This document shows positions 1-12,666 of a stretch of 64,000 nucleotides of DNA, piece after piece. Positions within the stretch are counted from its first letter, which is position 1. Every line of letters starts with the position of its first letter. A program made the position numbers and the translations under genes. The stretch is taken from positions 47,393,895 through 47,457,894 of the forward strand of contig OY855905.1 in NCBI GenBank assembly GCA_963693305.1. The letters are read 5' to 3'. The notes below the pieces were generated by a model, which saw only the letters and a program-made list of their open reading frames with translations, had not been told where the DNA came from and did not search any database. Source of the stretch: Meandrina meandrites (Eukaryota > Cnidaria > Anthozoa > Scleractinia > Meandrinidae).

Positions 1-2640
1 GAAGAATTTGCATAATCGGATTGAAATTTGAACCAAACTTAATACAAGTTGTTTTCATCGAGATACGTGGAAATTTTGATTTTCAAGATTGTGGTGTGAC
101 TTACCGGTATACTTCATCTGCAGCTTTTGCTTATCGTATCATCAGAAAATGAAGTTATTTTTCTGTACATTCATATATTCTTGAAGTGTTACGGCAGCAC
201 TTCACTTCTCATTGAAAACTTCTAGTTTAGCAATGTATGCTCTCTCAAAGTTAGTACGTGCACGGCGTACGTTTGATTTACTGTAGAAACTTTTGAAACC
301 GCGCTTCCTACAAATCGATTTATTAACCGCGCGGCCATGGGCCGAGCGCGGTTCTTGCTCTGCACGGAATTTATTAGTGGTATTTTTTTTGTCGGTGACC
401 AGACCCAAACCTCCACTCAGCCAAATTGCGATCGGAACATTGAATCACGCAACCTGGGATGTTTAATCGCCAAAAGCTGTTGAAACATTACCGAAAATGT
501 TACGGATATTCTTTTTTCTATTGTATATGAAATATATTTTCTTTGGGTTTTAAGGAAGCGTTGGATTCGAAGCGAATATTGAAACCATAAAAAAAAGAAT
601 TACGTCAGCCATTGAATGCGCTGATGTTGCAGCTTTCACTTTCACCACGTGACAAATAAGATTGTATATTCTTTGGAAGTTTTTTTCGTCAGAAGCGACG
701 GTCATTGATTTATTTGCAATTTTGCGAGTATTTCTTGTGGGTTTAGGCAATTGAAGTGGATCTTTTGGCTGTGTCATTGGAGCGAGTTCAGAGATTTGAA
801 GGAAAATTAAATATTTGCTAAGGTAAACAATTGAGCGTGCCCGTTCTTGCAGGGGTTACGTCATTAGTAGGGAAAAAACCACCTAGCTAAAGATAGCCTT
901 GGATAACGTAACCCTCAGATTGTGTGACTCGCATGAATACTTTGCTAGTCTTTTACTCATAATGCAAACGATGAAATTAAACTGTGACTTTTGAGAAAAA
1001 AAGGTGTTCATTACCAAAAAAATATAAGCGCGGTTTTAAGTTGCTAGCAACTTCTTGTTTCGATCGAGTTTGTAGTCACAAACGTGCATGTCGAGTGATT
1101 GATTTGAGAAGATACTGGTTTCCAACGGAACCATGTGTTTGTTTCCCGTGGTAGCATGTTCACTGAGATTACGTCCATAGTATTATAAACAGCGTTTACA
1201 AATTCGCTTCAAAAGCTCCCGTCGGCAACGTCTGATTTCATTCACAGAATTTAAACCTTTTGAAACAAGGTTGTTTAGTTTTTCTTTTTCACAAACCCTT
1301 GCAAATCGCATGATTGTAACTCAACACCGCTCTAAGACAGGAGTCACGTTTACGCGTACGTTTCATATCATGACTTTGGGGCCGGGCGTTGGCGGCTTTT
1401 GAAATACTTTATCGAGTGCTTGCATTTCCATTTCTATTTATTTGTACGTATAAAACAAAATGTGACTGTGGAAGGCCATTCAATCGACAAAAGACAACTG
1501 AGATTTCTTCATGTCGACTTTCTGGTGTTTACAGCTGGATATACCAGGAAAGAAGTCCAAGTTCGCGCAGATATGCGTCTGGTTTATATGATATGTTTCT
1601 TCTTTGTAATTTTTAAATATTCGAGAATACTTGACAAATAAACAAAACACGCTCCCAGCTTTATATAAATGCAAAGGACCTTTTCATTCTTGATGACCAT
1701 TCTTAATTTCTTCCCGTGTTCGAATCTCATGTCGTCGCAAACAGCAGACATCAGGTTTCACTAAATCAATCGTTCATGAGATACAATGCGACGATCTCGA
1801 TCGTTTAGGATTGCACATGTGTAGAAAATTCGACTACACGTAGCCAATTTACAGTTTGCTTTTCGAAATTCTGTGAAACTGTAAATCATTTGCGTGGATT
1901 TACTGAAAAAAGGCCGACTGATAAGTGGTTGTTTTGTCGGAGTAGCTTTGGTCTGTCTGAATTCATAAAATGCAGAAATCTATTCCCATGATGAATAATA
2001 ACATATTAGTACCTGGTGCGTTTTTACTATTTTCGTATGTTTAAAATTACATCGAAAATAAATAAAAGGGAGATAATAATCCAGCCTGAAAATTAGCTAA
2101 AATTCAGCAGAGCACAGTTTTTAGTTCGCGACATTTGTTTAAAAAGACAATAAATTTGCGCGTGTATATTTTCGTAAATCTTTAAAGACTATTATGACAC
2201 ACCAGAAGTACTTGCGCTAGAAAATTTATAGACTTGCCTAGATACCAGAGGGTATTTTCTTTGTTGTGACTGAGCAAAAACTCTAGCGGCCCGCCGTAAT
2301 TTCGTCGGCCCTGTGCAGTCCGACTATCTGCTTACAACCCGAAACACGACTTTAAATATAAACTTGAAGACCTCGAAATCGACCAAGAAAAAAATCTACT
2401 GCCCCCTTCAAGAGAAGAGAGCTTCAAAACTCGTATATTTTTCACCGTTTTGCTTGTAACACGAAAGTTGTTAATCCTACAACGCCTCGTTTTCATGCCT
2501 CGGAACCAGTTTTTTCGTGTGTCCGCCATTTGTGAATTCGGTGTATATTTATATGCAAAATGGTGTTTTGTCTTAGTAAACCAATATAGCCTCTGGTCTA
2601 TAATATCTAATGTTCTGTTAAAATATTGACAGTAAAAGTT
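1..2640. other. No supported gene (5' flank)
   Basis: Both strands are AT-rich with only short scattered open frames. None shows a recognisable domain, a convincing splice context or a biased composition. I see no tRNA, LTR or terminal inverted repeat here. It could be intron or 3' flank of the vWA gene to its right, which is transcribed toward this end and whose 3' exons I did not find. Confidence 0.5.
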
Positions 2641-2644
2641 GATA

Positions 2645-2972
2645 GTTACTTGTGAACAAATATTTTGTGGCTATTTTGACGCAGCGTTTCGTCCCGGCCA
2701 AGAGACTCTTCAGAGATCTTTCCTGCTTGGCAAACTCGTTCAGCATCGCGCTCAAAGTCCCGTTCGCAAACAATGATGACAGCAATCTCATTGAACATCG
2801 CGCTCAGATCCGACTGCACAAAAAAATTGAAAATAAAACTTGGCAGTTACTTGTACATAAATATTTCGTGGCTAGTCTGACGCAGCGTTTCGTCCCGGCC
2901 GAGGGACTTTTCAGAGACATTTTCTGCTTAGCAAACTCGTTGAGCATCGCCCTAAAAGTCCCGTTCTGCATT
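2645..2972 (-). repeat. Two-copy direct repeat with coding-like minus strand
   Basis: Two ~127 bp units (about 2645-2772 and 2846-2972) lie in tandem, separated by ~70 bp. On the minus strand both encode a similar ~40-residue peptide containing the core LNEFAKQ...SLKS..AGTKRCV..ATKYL. Most differences between copies are conservative (K/E, R/K, L/I, C/F). That suggests duplicated exons or a decayed coding repeat. They lie downstream of the vWA exons on the same strand, but I found no acceptor with the required phase, so they are not joined to that gene. Confidence 0.45.
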
Positions 2973-3685
2973 TCTCTCGGAGGAATACAATACACATTGA
3001 TTTGAATATTTTTAACGGTAAATTTGTAACGCAACTTTTTCGTCGGTGCAAACGCCTACTTTATCGATAAATTCGAACACGTTTCAGTGAATCAAAGTTA
3101 ATAAAACTGTCGAATTCAACTTTTTGTATTATCAAGCATGAGTTGTGAAAGTTGTGAATCGTTGTAGCCGTTTTTGAGATTTTTGAAAAATCGTTAAAAT
3201 CGTTAAATCGGACAATTTTACCAAAATTTACAATGGTAGTGACCATATAAAAACATCCAATTCTCAGGATCGCAATGAACAAAGTCAACAAAACTTTCAC
3301 GGCAACGAAATGAAGGTTAGATACACATTTTAGCCTTATTTAAAAGTAAACGTAACAATGATCTGATTTTGGAAAGTCTGTTAAACGGCCAATTCAAAAT
3401 GTTAGGTATGGTACAGAAAAAACTGTATTGAACTTAAAGAACTTGATTTTTGACGGTTTGACGGACCTAATCATATTTAAAGAATCCTAATCCAATCTTA
3501 AGCCAACATTGTTGCGATCATCACCCTACAGTGGCCTGGATATGCACATTTTTAAAACAAACAAAAAAATTAGCCTCAAACTCTTTATTATTTGATTACA
3601 TCGTCATGCTGTTTCGACTGAGACGTTAATATAAAAAAGTAAAAGTAAAGACAATCTATGGCATTGTATGACAATCCCAACTTAC
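2973..3685. other. Probable intron or 3' region of the vWA gene
   Basis: There is no domain-bearing open frame. Exon 3686-3851 ends in a good donor (GTAAGT on the minus strand), so at least one more exon should lie at lower coordinates. I could not identify it here. Confidence 0.35.
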
Positions 3686-3851
3686 CACAGAAGAATGCTT
3701 TAAAGCTCTCATAAATCTGCTGGCCTGACAACCCTTTAAAATCGTCAAAAAAGGAAACATCTCCCCTGCTACCAACTGTCTTCCTCATTTCTTCCTGGTG
3801 TAGCTTTGCCTCTGGACCAATTCCAATGACCAGCACTTTGACTTTTTTATT
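3686..3851 (-). CDS. Secreted vWA-domain protein, exon 3 (C-terminal part of vWA)
   Basis: This exon encodes the last part of a von Willebrand factor A domain: a core beta strand reading KVLVIGIGP, then helices ending in ...IYESFKAFFC. The acceptor (TAG before AATAAA) and donor (TG|GTAAGT) are clear on the minus strand. It joins the preceding exon (4601-5019) in phase 0, reading ...LNERLK|NKKVKVLVIGIG..., which is the expected order in a vWA fold. The exon leaves phase 1, so the gene continues toward lower coordinates where I did not find the next exon. vWA domains bind protein ligands, often through a metal ion, commonly in extracellular matrix or adhesion proteins; the ligand here is unknown. 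Confidence 0.8.
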
Positions 3852-4600
3852 CTATTTAATGAAACGGACGGTACGGCCATTTTAGAAGGTATTTAAAAAT
3901 AAGCAAGGCAGTATTATCTTATCAGAAAAAAAATATAAACAAGAAAGTATTATCTTAGCAAAGTTCAAATGGAATAGAAGATGTTAACGAGATACTTATT
4001 ATCGTTTTATGCTGAAAACATACTCGATCAGTATTTACACTGATACGCGTTTAAAATAACAGCCGTAACAAATGGGCAGATCGTGTTGCTATTGTTACCC
4101 TTGTGTAACTAAGTGAATACACCAAGGAGTGGATAGCCATTTTCCCATCCATATTCCTACTAATAAACATATACTATATAGCTAGCATATGACAATATTT
4201 CTTAGTCGCACGATGTGGCGAGATGTTTTGTCTCAGTGAACCTGCAGCTCTTACACCTAGTCTTCTGTAGCTCAGTAATAGTCAATAAAACGTCCGACAC
4301 GAAACACTATCCCTTCCACCTCTGGTAAAAGGGCTCTGAAAATCGTTTTCAAGAAACCTTAAGGCCTAGTTAAAAGGCTTGCTCTTTTTTCAAAAACAAA
4401 CAATTTTTCTTCGCCACAATAAGGAAATTCCTAAAGCTGTAAAATACGACCCAAACTGTGACAGAGTTTCCGGCTATGGTGTACAGTGCAAATATTAGTC
4501 AAAATTGTCCGGGGTTAGTGTAACGAAAATTTGAAATATGTTGGAGGCTAACTAGAGGGCGTTTTACAGAAGGCAAACTCAACACATTAAATAGAGGTAC

Positions 4601-5019
4601 CTTTAATCTTTCATTCAGATTGTCAAATGGAATTTCTGTTTTAAATGGTTTTCCATCAGTTAAAATTAGCATAGTATTCCTGACTTTGGGTCTGTCTCCT
4701 CCTTCCTTGGTGAACAACTTGGTCAACGCCAGTTCCATACCGAGGTCTGTACGAGTTGCCTCTTCGTCTGGACGAACGTTTAATGCAGCAGCCACGCTTT
4801 CCTTGAATTTTGTTGCGTGTTCGTACTCAGTGTCTGCAAAATCGTTGCTGACGGTTGCGTCATCACCAAAAGTGATAAAACCAAAGCGATTGCCATCTTC
4901 AGAGATCTTCAGTTTGTCCGCCAAAAACCAGACCATGTTTTTCAGCTGATCGAGATCATGGGGTTTCATACTTCTAGAAATATCAGCCAGAATGGCGAGA
5001 TCCATTATCTCACATTTAT
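4601..5019 (-). CDS. Secreted vWA-domain protein, exon 2 (MIDAS-bearing half)
   Basis: The frame encodes the N-terminal two thirds of a vWA domain. The metal-ion-dependent adhesion site is complete: D-x-S-x-S in LADISRS near the start, the threonine in TRTDLG in the middle, and the aspartate in LTDGKP. The acceptor is TTCAATTTAG on the minus strand and the donor is AAAG|GTACCT. The exon starts with two bases of a split codon, matching the single base left by the signal-peptide exon at 10398-10458, and ends in phase 0 to match exon 3686-3851. Together the three exons give about 215 residues, roughly one signal peptide plus one vWA domain. The domain call is confident; whether the full protein is matrilin-, collagen- or coadhesin-like cannot be told. 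Confidence 0.85.
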
Positions 5020-5584
5020 CTAAATTGAATGAGAAATCAACATTGCTTTGAGTCTTTGTTATGTGTCAGTTATACCAAAGACAAATGAAAATTGTAGGAG
5101 AATAACAAATTTTCATTTGGTTTATATCTTCAACAATCAGGCTACGACCCCGAGATTTCTATGAGCGAATAGTCAACGAGTTGGAGCCGAGTTAACTATC
5201 GCTAATAGTAAACGAGGGCGAGTTGTCTAATTGTTTCAGTAGAACCTCTGAAGGATTGCAGTCCAAAACATTGTTTGTAATTAAAGCCAAAAGTCAAGAT
5301 AAATTGTCCCTTCCAAGAGCAACGAGCGTGCAATTGTGTTCTATTTATCAATTGCATTATGAGATCGAGTTTTCTATTTAACAACCATCTCATTTTGCCA
5401 AAAATAAATACAAAATATAATAGCATAAAATAAATTAATTAAAATAGGCAAAAAACTACTCAGAATAGAAGTAAACTAAACTAGCTGAGTAGTTGAAAAT
5501 TTTAAATTGCTATGAGTAGGTTATATTATTTAATAGAAAATACGAAAAAAAAATAAAATAAGATAAGTAATGAGTAATTAAGGG

Positions 5585-6691
5585 CACGTCCACGGGAGAG
5601 CCAGGCAAAAGGTGATACAGTTCAAATCACCAATTTCACAGAAAGAAGTGGGGCATGATGAGTTATTAATTGTGACAAAACATAACGTTAAAATATTTCA
5701 TTCCCTCTAAGTTATGGGACCCATGTGCAAAAATGGCCATTTTTCACTAATTTATGCACGACAATGGATTGCTTTTGTTAAATACGCCTCGAAGCAACAG
5801 CATATGACATGGAAGTGAGCAATTCAGAAAGGCAGCAAACTCATTGAAGCGAAATCGTCTCAAAAAGAATGACATTTATGTAGCACTTCTTTCTTGTTTC
5901 CATTCTTTGATGCACCTGAAAGTTGAATTAATAGAACTTGTGAAGAAAATCTTCCGCTGCTGTATTTACATCGATGTCACGACATTGCCATATGATATAG
6001 CTCTGAAACTGTTCCCAAAATATGCCTTTGGTGCCTTTGTTCACCTATATATTAATCTTTATCGATAGAAGGATGCTTATTTAGCTATTTCGTGCCGTTT
6101 TTGTGTTAAGTTAAGACAAATAAATGGCTTTTGTGTTTCGGTGAATTTTGATGAAATAGCCAGAAATCGCTAAGTAACGTGTACAAAGTACCTCAGCACG
6201 AATAAAATATTGAAGTCCCCAAACATTTTTTGACTTTTTTGTGAAGGTTAATGATGGCTTTCATCGCCCATGTAAGAATAATGCATATAAGTTGTTACTC
6301 ATTGTAGATATTTTGCATTAATTAAAGGCTATTGCCATCAGTACGAAATGTGCACCCTACTAAAGACTAGGTGAGTCGAGGAAATCAAATCGGGTGGAAA
6401 TCAAATCAATTAATGTACTTTGAGTCTAATAACCATAGAATATCCAGAGAATTTTATTTTCAGAAGGCTTTTCATCTTGTGGAACTGGTCAATCAAAATC
6501 ACCTAATTAAATATGCATAAATTAGAGAAAAATGGCCATTTTTGCACTTGTTCTCATAACTTGAAGGGAATAAAATATTTTAACGTTATGTTTTGTCGCA
6601 AGTGATAACTCATCATGCCCCACATTTGTGCCAAATTGGTGATTTGAGCTGTATCACCTCCTGCCTGTTTCCGCCTGGTTTTCTCGTGGAC
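5585..6691. mobile_element. TTAA-flanked DNA transposon with ~180 bp inverted ends (copy 1)
   Basis: The left end reads GGGCACGTCCACGGGAGAG and the right end CTCGTGGACGCAGTC. About 180 bp at each end are inverted copies, including the shared core around AAAATGGCCATTTTTGCAC. Both ends abut TTAA (TTAAG on both sides). The ~750 bp interior has no transposase frame, so the element is non-autonomous. A second, internally deleted copy lies at about 50233-51250 in opposite orientation. TTAA target sites are typical of piggyBac and Kolobok elements; the superfamily is not otherwise determined. Confidence 0.7.
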
Positions 6692-6959
6692 GCAGTCTTA
6701 AGTACAATAGAGTGTTTCTGCCGAGGAGCCGGTAGTTAAGACGATAGAGTGTTTCTGTTTGGAACTATCGGTCCGATACTTTCCCTCGGAAATTCGAAGT
6801 TCTTAAAACAAATATTAGCCCGAGAAGCGAAGCTTCGATAGCCTCCATCGCAGACGTTCTTTTTGCAGACGTTCTAAGTAGGTCACGCCACACGCAGATA
6901 TTTGGCAACTGCGTCACATTGTATTAGCTTCTGTTTGTGCCTTTGCATTTCATTACATT

Positions 6960-7440
6960 TATTAGCGGAGCTCCTGCGCGCGAAGCGCGCCAGCGGAGCA
7001 CCATGGGTAAGAATTTTTGGTAAACCCATGAGGCCAAGAAAATTTGGTGCGTACGCCCGTCCGTCCGTCCGTCCGCCCGCCCGCGCGTACAGACTCTCGG
7101 GGATGGGGAGTGGAGTCCTAAGGCAGCCCGATCGGGGGTGGGGGGAGGAGAATAGGCTGCGAGAGATGGGGACCAGATGAATTGAATCTCTACTTAACCC
7201 TACTTACGTACGTAAACAGAGCTTACAACTTTGATCAATTGACAGGTGTCAAATCAAGATATCCGCTGACCAGTATCACGTGGCCATATCGCGGGCTCAC
7301 ATGTGGAGCTCATCGAGGTCACGTGTTTTATGAAGTTGACCGCTGACCAGATGATGGTTTTCTAGTTGATCGCGGGCTCAAGCCCTAGTTTTTTAGCGGA
7401 GCTCTCCAGCGGCCCGAAGGGCCGCAGAGCGGAGCCCCAT
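6960..7440. repeat. GC-rich hairpin repeat cluster with (GTCC)n
   Basis: Two TTAGCGGAGCTC motifs (about 6962 and 7392) each run into a short GC hairpin (GCGCGCGAAGCGCGC and GCGGCCCGAAGGGCCGC). A (GTCC)n/(GCCC)n run lies between them near 7045-7085. The block looks like a structured dispersed repeat rather than coding DNA; the open frame across it has a repeat-driven composition. Confidence 0.45.
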
Positions 7441-7974
7441 AACTACCGTGCGAAGATAGAAATTGAGAAAACCATGCGTTTGAGTTTTCATGGTCATCGT
7501 GGCTAGCGGCATGGCTCGCGGGCGCGTGCGCCTAGCGACGACGTCGCACAAAATGGCGGCCATACTCCAGAAAAAGCTTGACCTGGGCATCTTACGTCTT
7601 TGATATTGACCATCCACTTTTCGTTAAAAGTTACCTAAGTGTAACATAGAAGTTTGTAGGACACTGGACATTTTTTTAAATCATGTTGAAAATCGACTAG
7701 GGATATTTCATTTCGCCTACACGAATCGATTGCGTGAAAAGGCGACAAAATCTTTGCTCAACCGCGGGAATGAAAACATGTGAAGAAAGTGACCAGCAGA
7801 AAATATTTCTTCGTTATTATTTTTCACCCCATCACTTCAGAGATTTTTTCTCACATCAAAAAAATTATCTGGACATTTCACATCAACTTAAACGAAGCCA
7901 TTGCATGAAAAGGCGCCAAAATCTTTGGCACGCTGTTCACGTTTAAAGCTGAATGAAACACCTGAAGAAAGCTG

Positions 7975-9593
7975 CTGAAGAACATAGATCTTCGTGGATA
8001 TTTCTCGCTCTATTTACCTATCTACATCATGGAAACTTATCATTTATCATCATTTAGGACAACCTTGTAACGGGAAGAACCGAAGTAATTGCGGACTTGA
8101 ACATTACATATCGGCTGATCGGACTACAAGTCAAAAGAGCGATGTCCACGGTTCGACCTGCGGCTGAGCAAGCCTGAAAATCTGGAAAATCACTGAATTG
8201 AGCTCAAATAAAAGTGAACAAGTTCACTGAAGTGAAGGATAAAAGACTGTTAAAGGCTACACCGATGGAAAGAGAGAAATTGATCTTCGTTGATAATTCA
8301 TATAATGTAGTGGTGTTGGAGAAAGCTTACAACGAAATTGCCGTGTTCGTCTCCGATATTATTGGGCTGGTTTGAAAGCTTTGCCCTGCAGAATATACAA
8401 GCCTTCTTCAATAATGAGGTAACGATCGTAAATGTATGCACTAAGCATAAGCCTAATTTTATATTGAGAGAATTTACTTCATTTATGAACAAATTTGAAG
8501 TTGTGTCGCTTTTCAGATCTTCCAGTAAATATTTATCAAACCTGTTCGTGTTTGTACATTTTATACCGCAGACATTGTTTATCAAATATTTCGTTTAGAC
8601 TAGTGATGTTCACTACTGGATTTTGAAAACAAATTATTTAGCTTCACGGATCAAAATCACAATTTCGCAGATTTTCGGCTCGCTTGCATTTGTTTTGTTT
8701 CTCTTGTCACTGCTTATCAGTGAGTGTGTTGAAATTTCTTCGATGCGTAAACGAATATTTCGCCGGTTTCGTTGCGAGTTACCTGTGCTTGGCTGAGTGA
8801 GTTCAGACTTTACCTACCGCATATTTATACTTACCAGAAATGAAGAAAATTCATTCAGTTCTCTACATAAAATTATCTAAGGTACTTAGCAACGCGTACG
8901 ATGAAACAGGATTAGTTAATCATTCCACTAAACCCCAACGAAAAGAAGATGGTTCAAACAGTCAAAACAACATTGTAAGTTCATTCTATGAGTTAGCGTG
9001 CGCTACTTCCCAAATCACAAAGTGCCACAATTCTTACACAAAAGCTGGTTTAAAATGACTTACATAACCAGCACCATAAATTTTCAGAGTTTGTTTTGCC
9101 GCCTCGATTTTCTCAGTTTGCCGTGGCGTGAGTTCATTTTGTTTAATGTGTTTAGCAGCGAGTTCACTTTGTTTTTCTGTATTTTGTTTTTGCCTTGAGT
9201 TGATTTTCTTGCCCTGACAGTTTTGTAGTAAATCAAAACAAGGTCAAGATTCTTTTTATATCGAAAAACTCATAGCGATCCTGGAGGTGTATTAATTAGT
9301 GTACAGAAAACGTTATAAAGATTCGTTTTGCGCTGACGTGGGTACGTGAGGAACCCAATAAAATGCAGTCGTCAAATTCAATTTTAGAACCTGTCGGTGA
9401 CAGGCTGTCACAGGAAAGAAAATTCAGACGGGACCACGAAATATATTGACGTCGCTTTCGTCAACAAAACCATTAAAATTTATTTTGTACCTATATGGGC
9501 CACTGTATAAGTTTAGAAATATAGTGTGGCTACCTATTTAGTAATAAAATTAATAAATGGGAGCTCCGCTTTTGGGCCTGCCTAAATCTATAT
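7975..9593 (+). repeat. 1.6 kb dispersed repeat, copy 1 (uninterrupted)
   Basis: This stretch matches, in inverted orientation, the combined segments 30899-31718 and 46121-46875. The match covers both halves and stops near AAATCTATATA at the right end. Copy 1 runs straight through the point (about 8778-8781, GAGTTACCTG) where copy 2 is split by a 14.4 kb insertion, so it serves as the empty site. No convincing protein is encoded. Confidence 0.75.
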
Positions 9594-10397
9594 ATTACAA
9601 TTAAACCGTCATTTGCTTGGAACTGAAACCAAGGACCGAGTTTTAAAAACGAAACCGCTAATATATTTTGCTGAGCATGGTTAGGCCACCACTTCCTTGT
9701 ACTTGTTTGAGCAAACGCCTGCACTGTATGTTTTACATATTTAGTAGTAATAATTACCTTTCGAGTCATTCAGCTGATTACCTGAAATGAGAAAGAGTGT
9801 GTCAATACGGGACATATTGTGGTCAGTTAACACCTCAAAAATGAAATTTATTAAGTGAATAGCACAATCAATTGCTAAATCATCAGAACATCTATGTTTG
9901 GTCCTTTTCTAAAAAAAAATTATTGAAAACGTCCTCACTTGCATTAAGGTGGCTCGTAAAAGTTTAGTCAGAATTAGACATGCCCGTTTTTGTTGTTATA
10001 TTGCAGCAAAACACATGATGTTTAGTAATATTTCATAGTACATACTTGTACAAGTTTTAATAACGAGCAAACTGATATTATTGCTACGTCACAATTTTTG
10101 CCGTGGCAACGTCATATCTGGTCAAAGATGCCCTATTTTGGACCTTTTGAGGTTGATAACTGAAAAACTACTCGGTGAAAGTTTTTGTTTTTGGTCTATT
10201 TTTAAAGAAACATTTTTGCAAATTTTTGAAAAAGGTCTGTAGGTAGGATTCGGCAATAACATTTTTTCATAAATTTAAGGTGGCTCTGAACGCTACCTAT
10301 ACCCATATATCCCCATTATTTCTTATTTAGTTTTCCAATTAAAACTTAATCTTCCTATATTAATCAAGAAAAACAAATATCGACATTACAACCTTAC

Positions 10398-10458
10398 CAT
10401 AGCTTCCGTGTATTAAGAGACAAACGAGGAACACAACAGAACATGTGAAGTTTCCCAT
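10398..10458 (-). CDS. Signal-peptide exon of the secreted vWA protein (exon 1)
   Basis: A minus-strand ATG opens the peptide MGNFTCSVVFLVCLLIHGSY, a typical signal sequence with a hydrophobic core and a small-residue end. It is cut by the donor G|GTAAGG. The exon is 61 nt, leaving one base. The vWA exon at 4601-5019 begins with two bases, and the join gives one aspartate codon followed by KCEIMDLAILADIS. Phase match, strand, order and biological sense (secretion signal directly before an adhesion domain) all agree. The upstream promoter was not identified. The link rests on reading alone; RNA evidence would settle it. Confidence 0.6.
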
Positions 10459-10762
10459 GTTAGTTGGAACGGTGCTTTCAAGAACAAACTGCAAAATCAA
10501 AAAAGATGTTTTAGCCCCAAAATGCGAAATTATCCCTCTGGGGGTTATTTGGAAATTTGCGCAGATCGCGGCCCTCAAAACCACTTCAGAAGTCACGGAA
10601 AACAATTCGTTGCAGCCCAGATGGTATGTGACGTTGTACCACTTTAAGTACTCGTTAGAAATATGACACCAAACAAAGTGCTGCTGAAATTACGAAATAT
10701 GGCTGACGTTACTACGGCTGCCGAAAGTAAACTTTACGAAATATGTGACACTGGTCATGTCA

Positions 10763-10974
10763 GTCGTCGTTTACGTCCAGCCTAAGCGTGAAATCTGACA
10801 GCGTGAGTGCTGTGTAGTCAGAATACCCAACGGGCACAGGCTCCACAGCTGAGTTTGAGCTGTAGGAACAGTTTTCCCTTGCCTGCTCTATTTTGCGGGA
10901 CCAGGTGACAGGGACACTTGTATTACCATGAAACGACAATGTCAAAGGCAATTGCAGCTCACTAGTTTTGGTTT
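10763..10974 (-). CDS. Possible terminal exon of an unrecognised gene
   Basis: The minus-strand frame runs from an acceptor-like TTCCAG near 10975 to a stop at about 10760. It reads ...ELQLPLTLSFHGNTSVP... and ends in LDVNDD. Its Ser/Thr-rich composition looks more protein-like than the surroundings, and it sits just upstream of the vWA signal exon on the same strand. I do not recognise a domain. It may be the last exon of a neighbouring gene or chance. Confidence 0.25.
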
Positions 10975-11203
10975 TACTAGTATCTGGTAAGTAGAAGCTG
11001 GAATATGAAAAAGTTTGACTTCGAATCTAGTCGTGGTACATTTGCATAAGTGGTAAAAAAGAAGAACTTAAAAATACATTTATCTCTTGAGCACTGCTTT
11101 CATCCTAAAAATTAAAAACAGAAAGAATTTGATTTGATTGCAATAACCACGAACATTTTTAAATGATTTCTGAATATTTTCTAGCTTAAAACAAATGTAT
11201 TAA

Positions 11204-11816
11204 CCCTTTCGCCGCTGAATTTTCTCAAAAAAAAACCCCGACTTTTAACTGTTAAACCAAATTTTTGGTCCTACGATGCTATTTTCCCCTGAAAGTTGCT
11301 ATTAAAGCACTTTTTCACATTACATCAACATTTTGAGATAGATTCCATGAAAAAATGTACAATATTTTACTTTGGTGCATGCGCATAAGCCAAAATTTGG
11401 ACTCTTTTTCTTTTTTTTTTTGGCCTAAACCGTTCCAAATTTTGTCTTGCTCCTTTTCCTTCCTTCTTTTCCTGCTTTCTTATTCTCTTTCTTTTTTACT
11501 CTTCCACATCCTTCTTTCTGGCAGTAAAAGTTTGGACGAAATCATTGGTAAACCTAGAAAAGGGGACGTTGATCAGTTACAGGTGTGTTGGGCTGTTTAT
11601 GCACCGATTTTGCACCAAAAACGGATGGCATTTTTTCGATTAGCTCTGTCAGAATGGAGTCGATATGCAAAAAACACAATCCTATGGAAAGATCAATCCG
11701 CGCTGTGTCAGTTCCTTATTTGAAAAGTTGACTGATGTGCAAATTGATGACGTCACAAGTGGTTCAATGACCACTCCTACAAATGTCGACAAAACTAGAC
11801 TTTGGCACCGAAAGAG
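11204..11816. mobile_element. Candidate TTAA-flanked MITE
   Basis: The segment is bounded by TTAA on both sides (11200-11203 and 11817-11820). Its ends are related inverted sequences: CCCTTTCGCCGCTGAA on the left, and CTCTTTCGGTGCCAAA when the right end is reverse-complemented. The interior contains a pyrimidine-rich tract and no transposase. The imperfect TIR makes this moderate evidence. Confidence 0.45.
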
Positions 11817-11820
11817 TTAA

Positions 11821-12660
11821 ATGAGTGATAACCTTCGATTTTCTCTTCCTAAAATTGAATACAGCAGCACTTTGGTCCGCCATATTGATTCAGTTCCATG
11901 ATGCTTTGAAAAATGTGGTAAAATGAGTAATTTTGGCCAGCGGATTACCTCTCCAAAATGTCGTTTTAAGGGGGCGCCCATATTTTGAAGTGCAGTTTGA
12001 ATGAATCTGTCTCTGGTTGTTTTTACCATGGAATTCCCTTCAAAATGGTATGTACAGGATCACAATTGCTTCAGAGAAAGGAAGGCAAGTTAAAGACAAG
12101 TAAGTATTAGTGATGTACGTAGTTCAACATAAATTGTTCAATTGTTGAAATGTGTATGCCATGCAGTAGTTGGTTACCCTGAAATCGACTTAAAGCACAA
12201 ACTTTTTAGCACAGATTCCTTATTTTTATTTAGTTGAAACTCTAGAAGAATGCCCATGGTCCTTGAATGTTAATTCAAGAACACTAAAACGTGTATATTC
12301 ACGCATGCATATTATTAAAAAATTATACAAAATAACTGGTGGGCGGTATGATTTTAAAGCGATTAAATGATTAAATGTTTCAAGACTTACAAGTATTACA
12401 GACCCTTAAACAATCAATTGATTGTATGTTTCTTTTTGTTTTCTTACAGCATTTGTACTACCATAACAGCTTGAATAGCACACAGTTACTTGAAGTTAGT
12501 CAACAAACTACTATAAGCTTATGCCTAACTAGCTGAGTGTAAAAGCCAGTTAACAAAAACGCAATTTTATGAATTTTTTCTTAACCTGAACTGGTAAACA
12601 TTTTCCGAATTACAGCTTCACTTTAAAAACCATTCAATATAAAGCCGTTGCATTTTCTGC
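11821..12660. other. No supported feature
   Basis: The sequence is AT-rich with short open frames only. I see no repeat ends or domains. Confidence 0.5.
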
Positions 12661-12666
12661 TATTAT

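Larger units (their letters stand above)
5020..10397 (-). other. Predicted 5.4 kb intron of the vWA gene
   Basis: The phase-compatible donor (GTAAGG, just below 10398) and acceptor (just above 5019) imply this intron. It contains a TTAA-flanked transposon (5585-6691), GC-rich hairpin repeats near 7 kb and copy 1 of a 1.6 kb repeat (7975-9593). The remaining parts (5020-5580, 6700-6950, 7450-7970 and 9600-10390) hold no gene that I can support. Confidence 0.6.
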
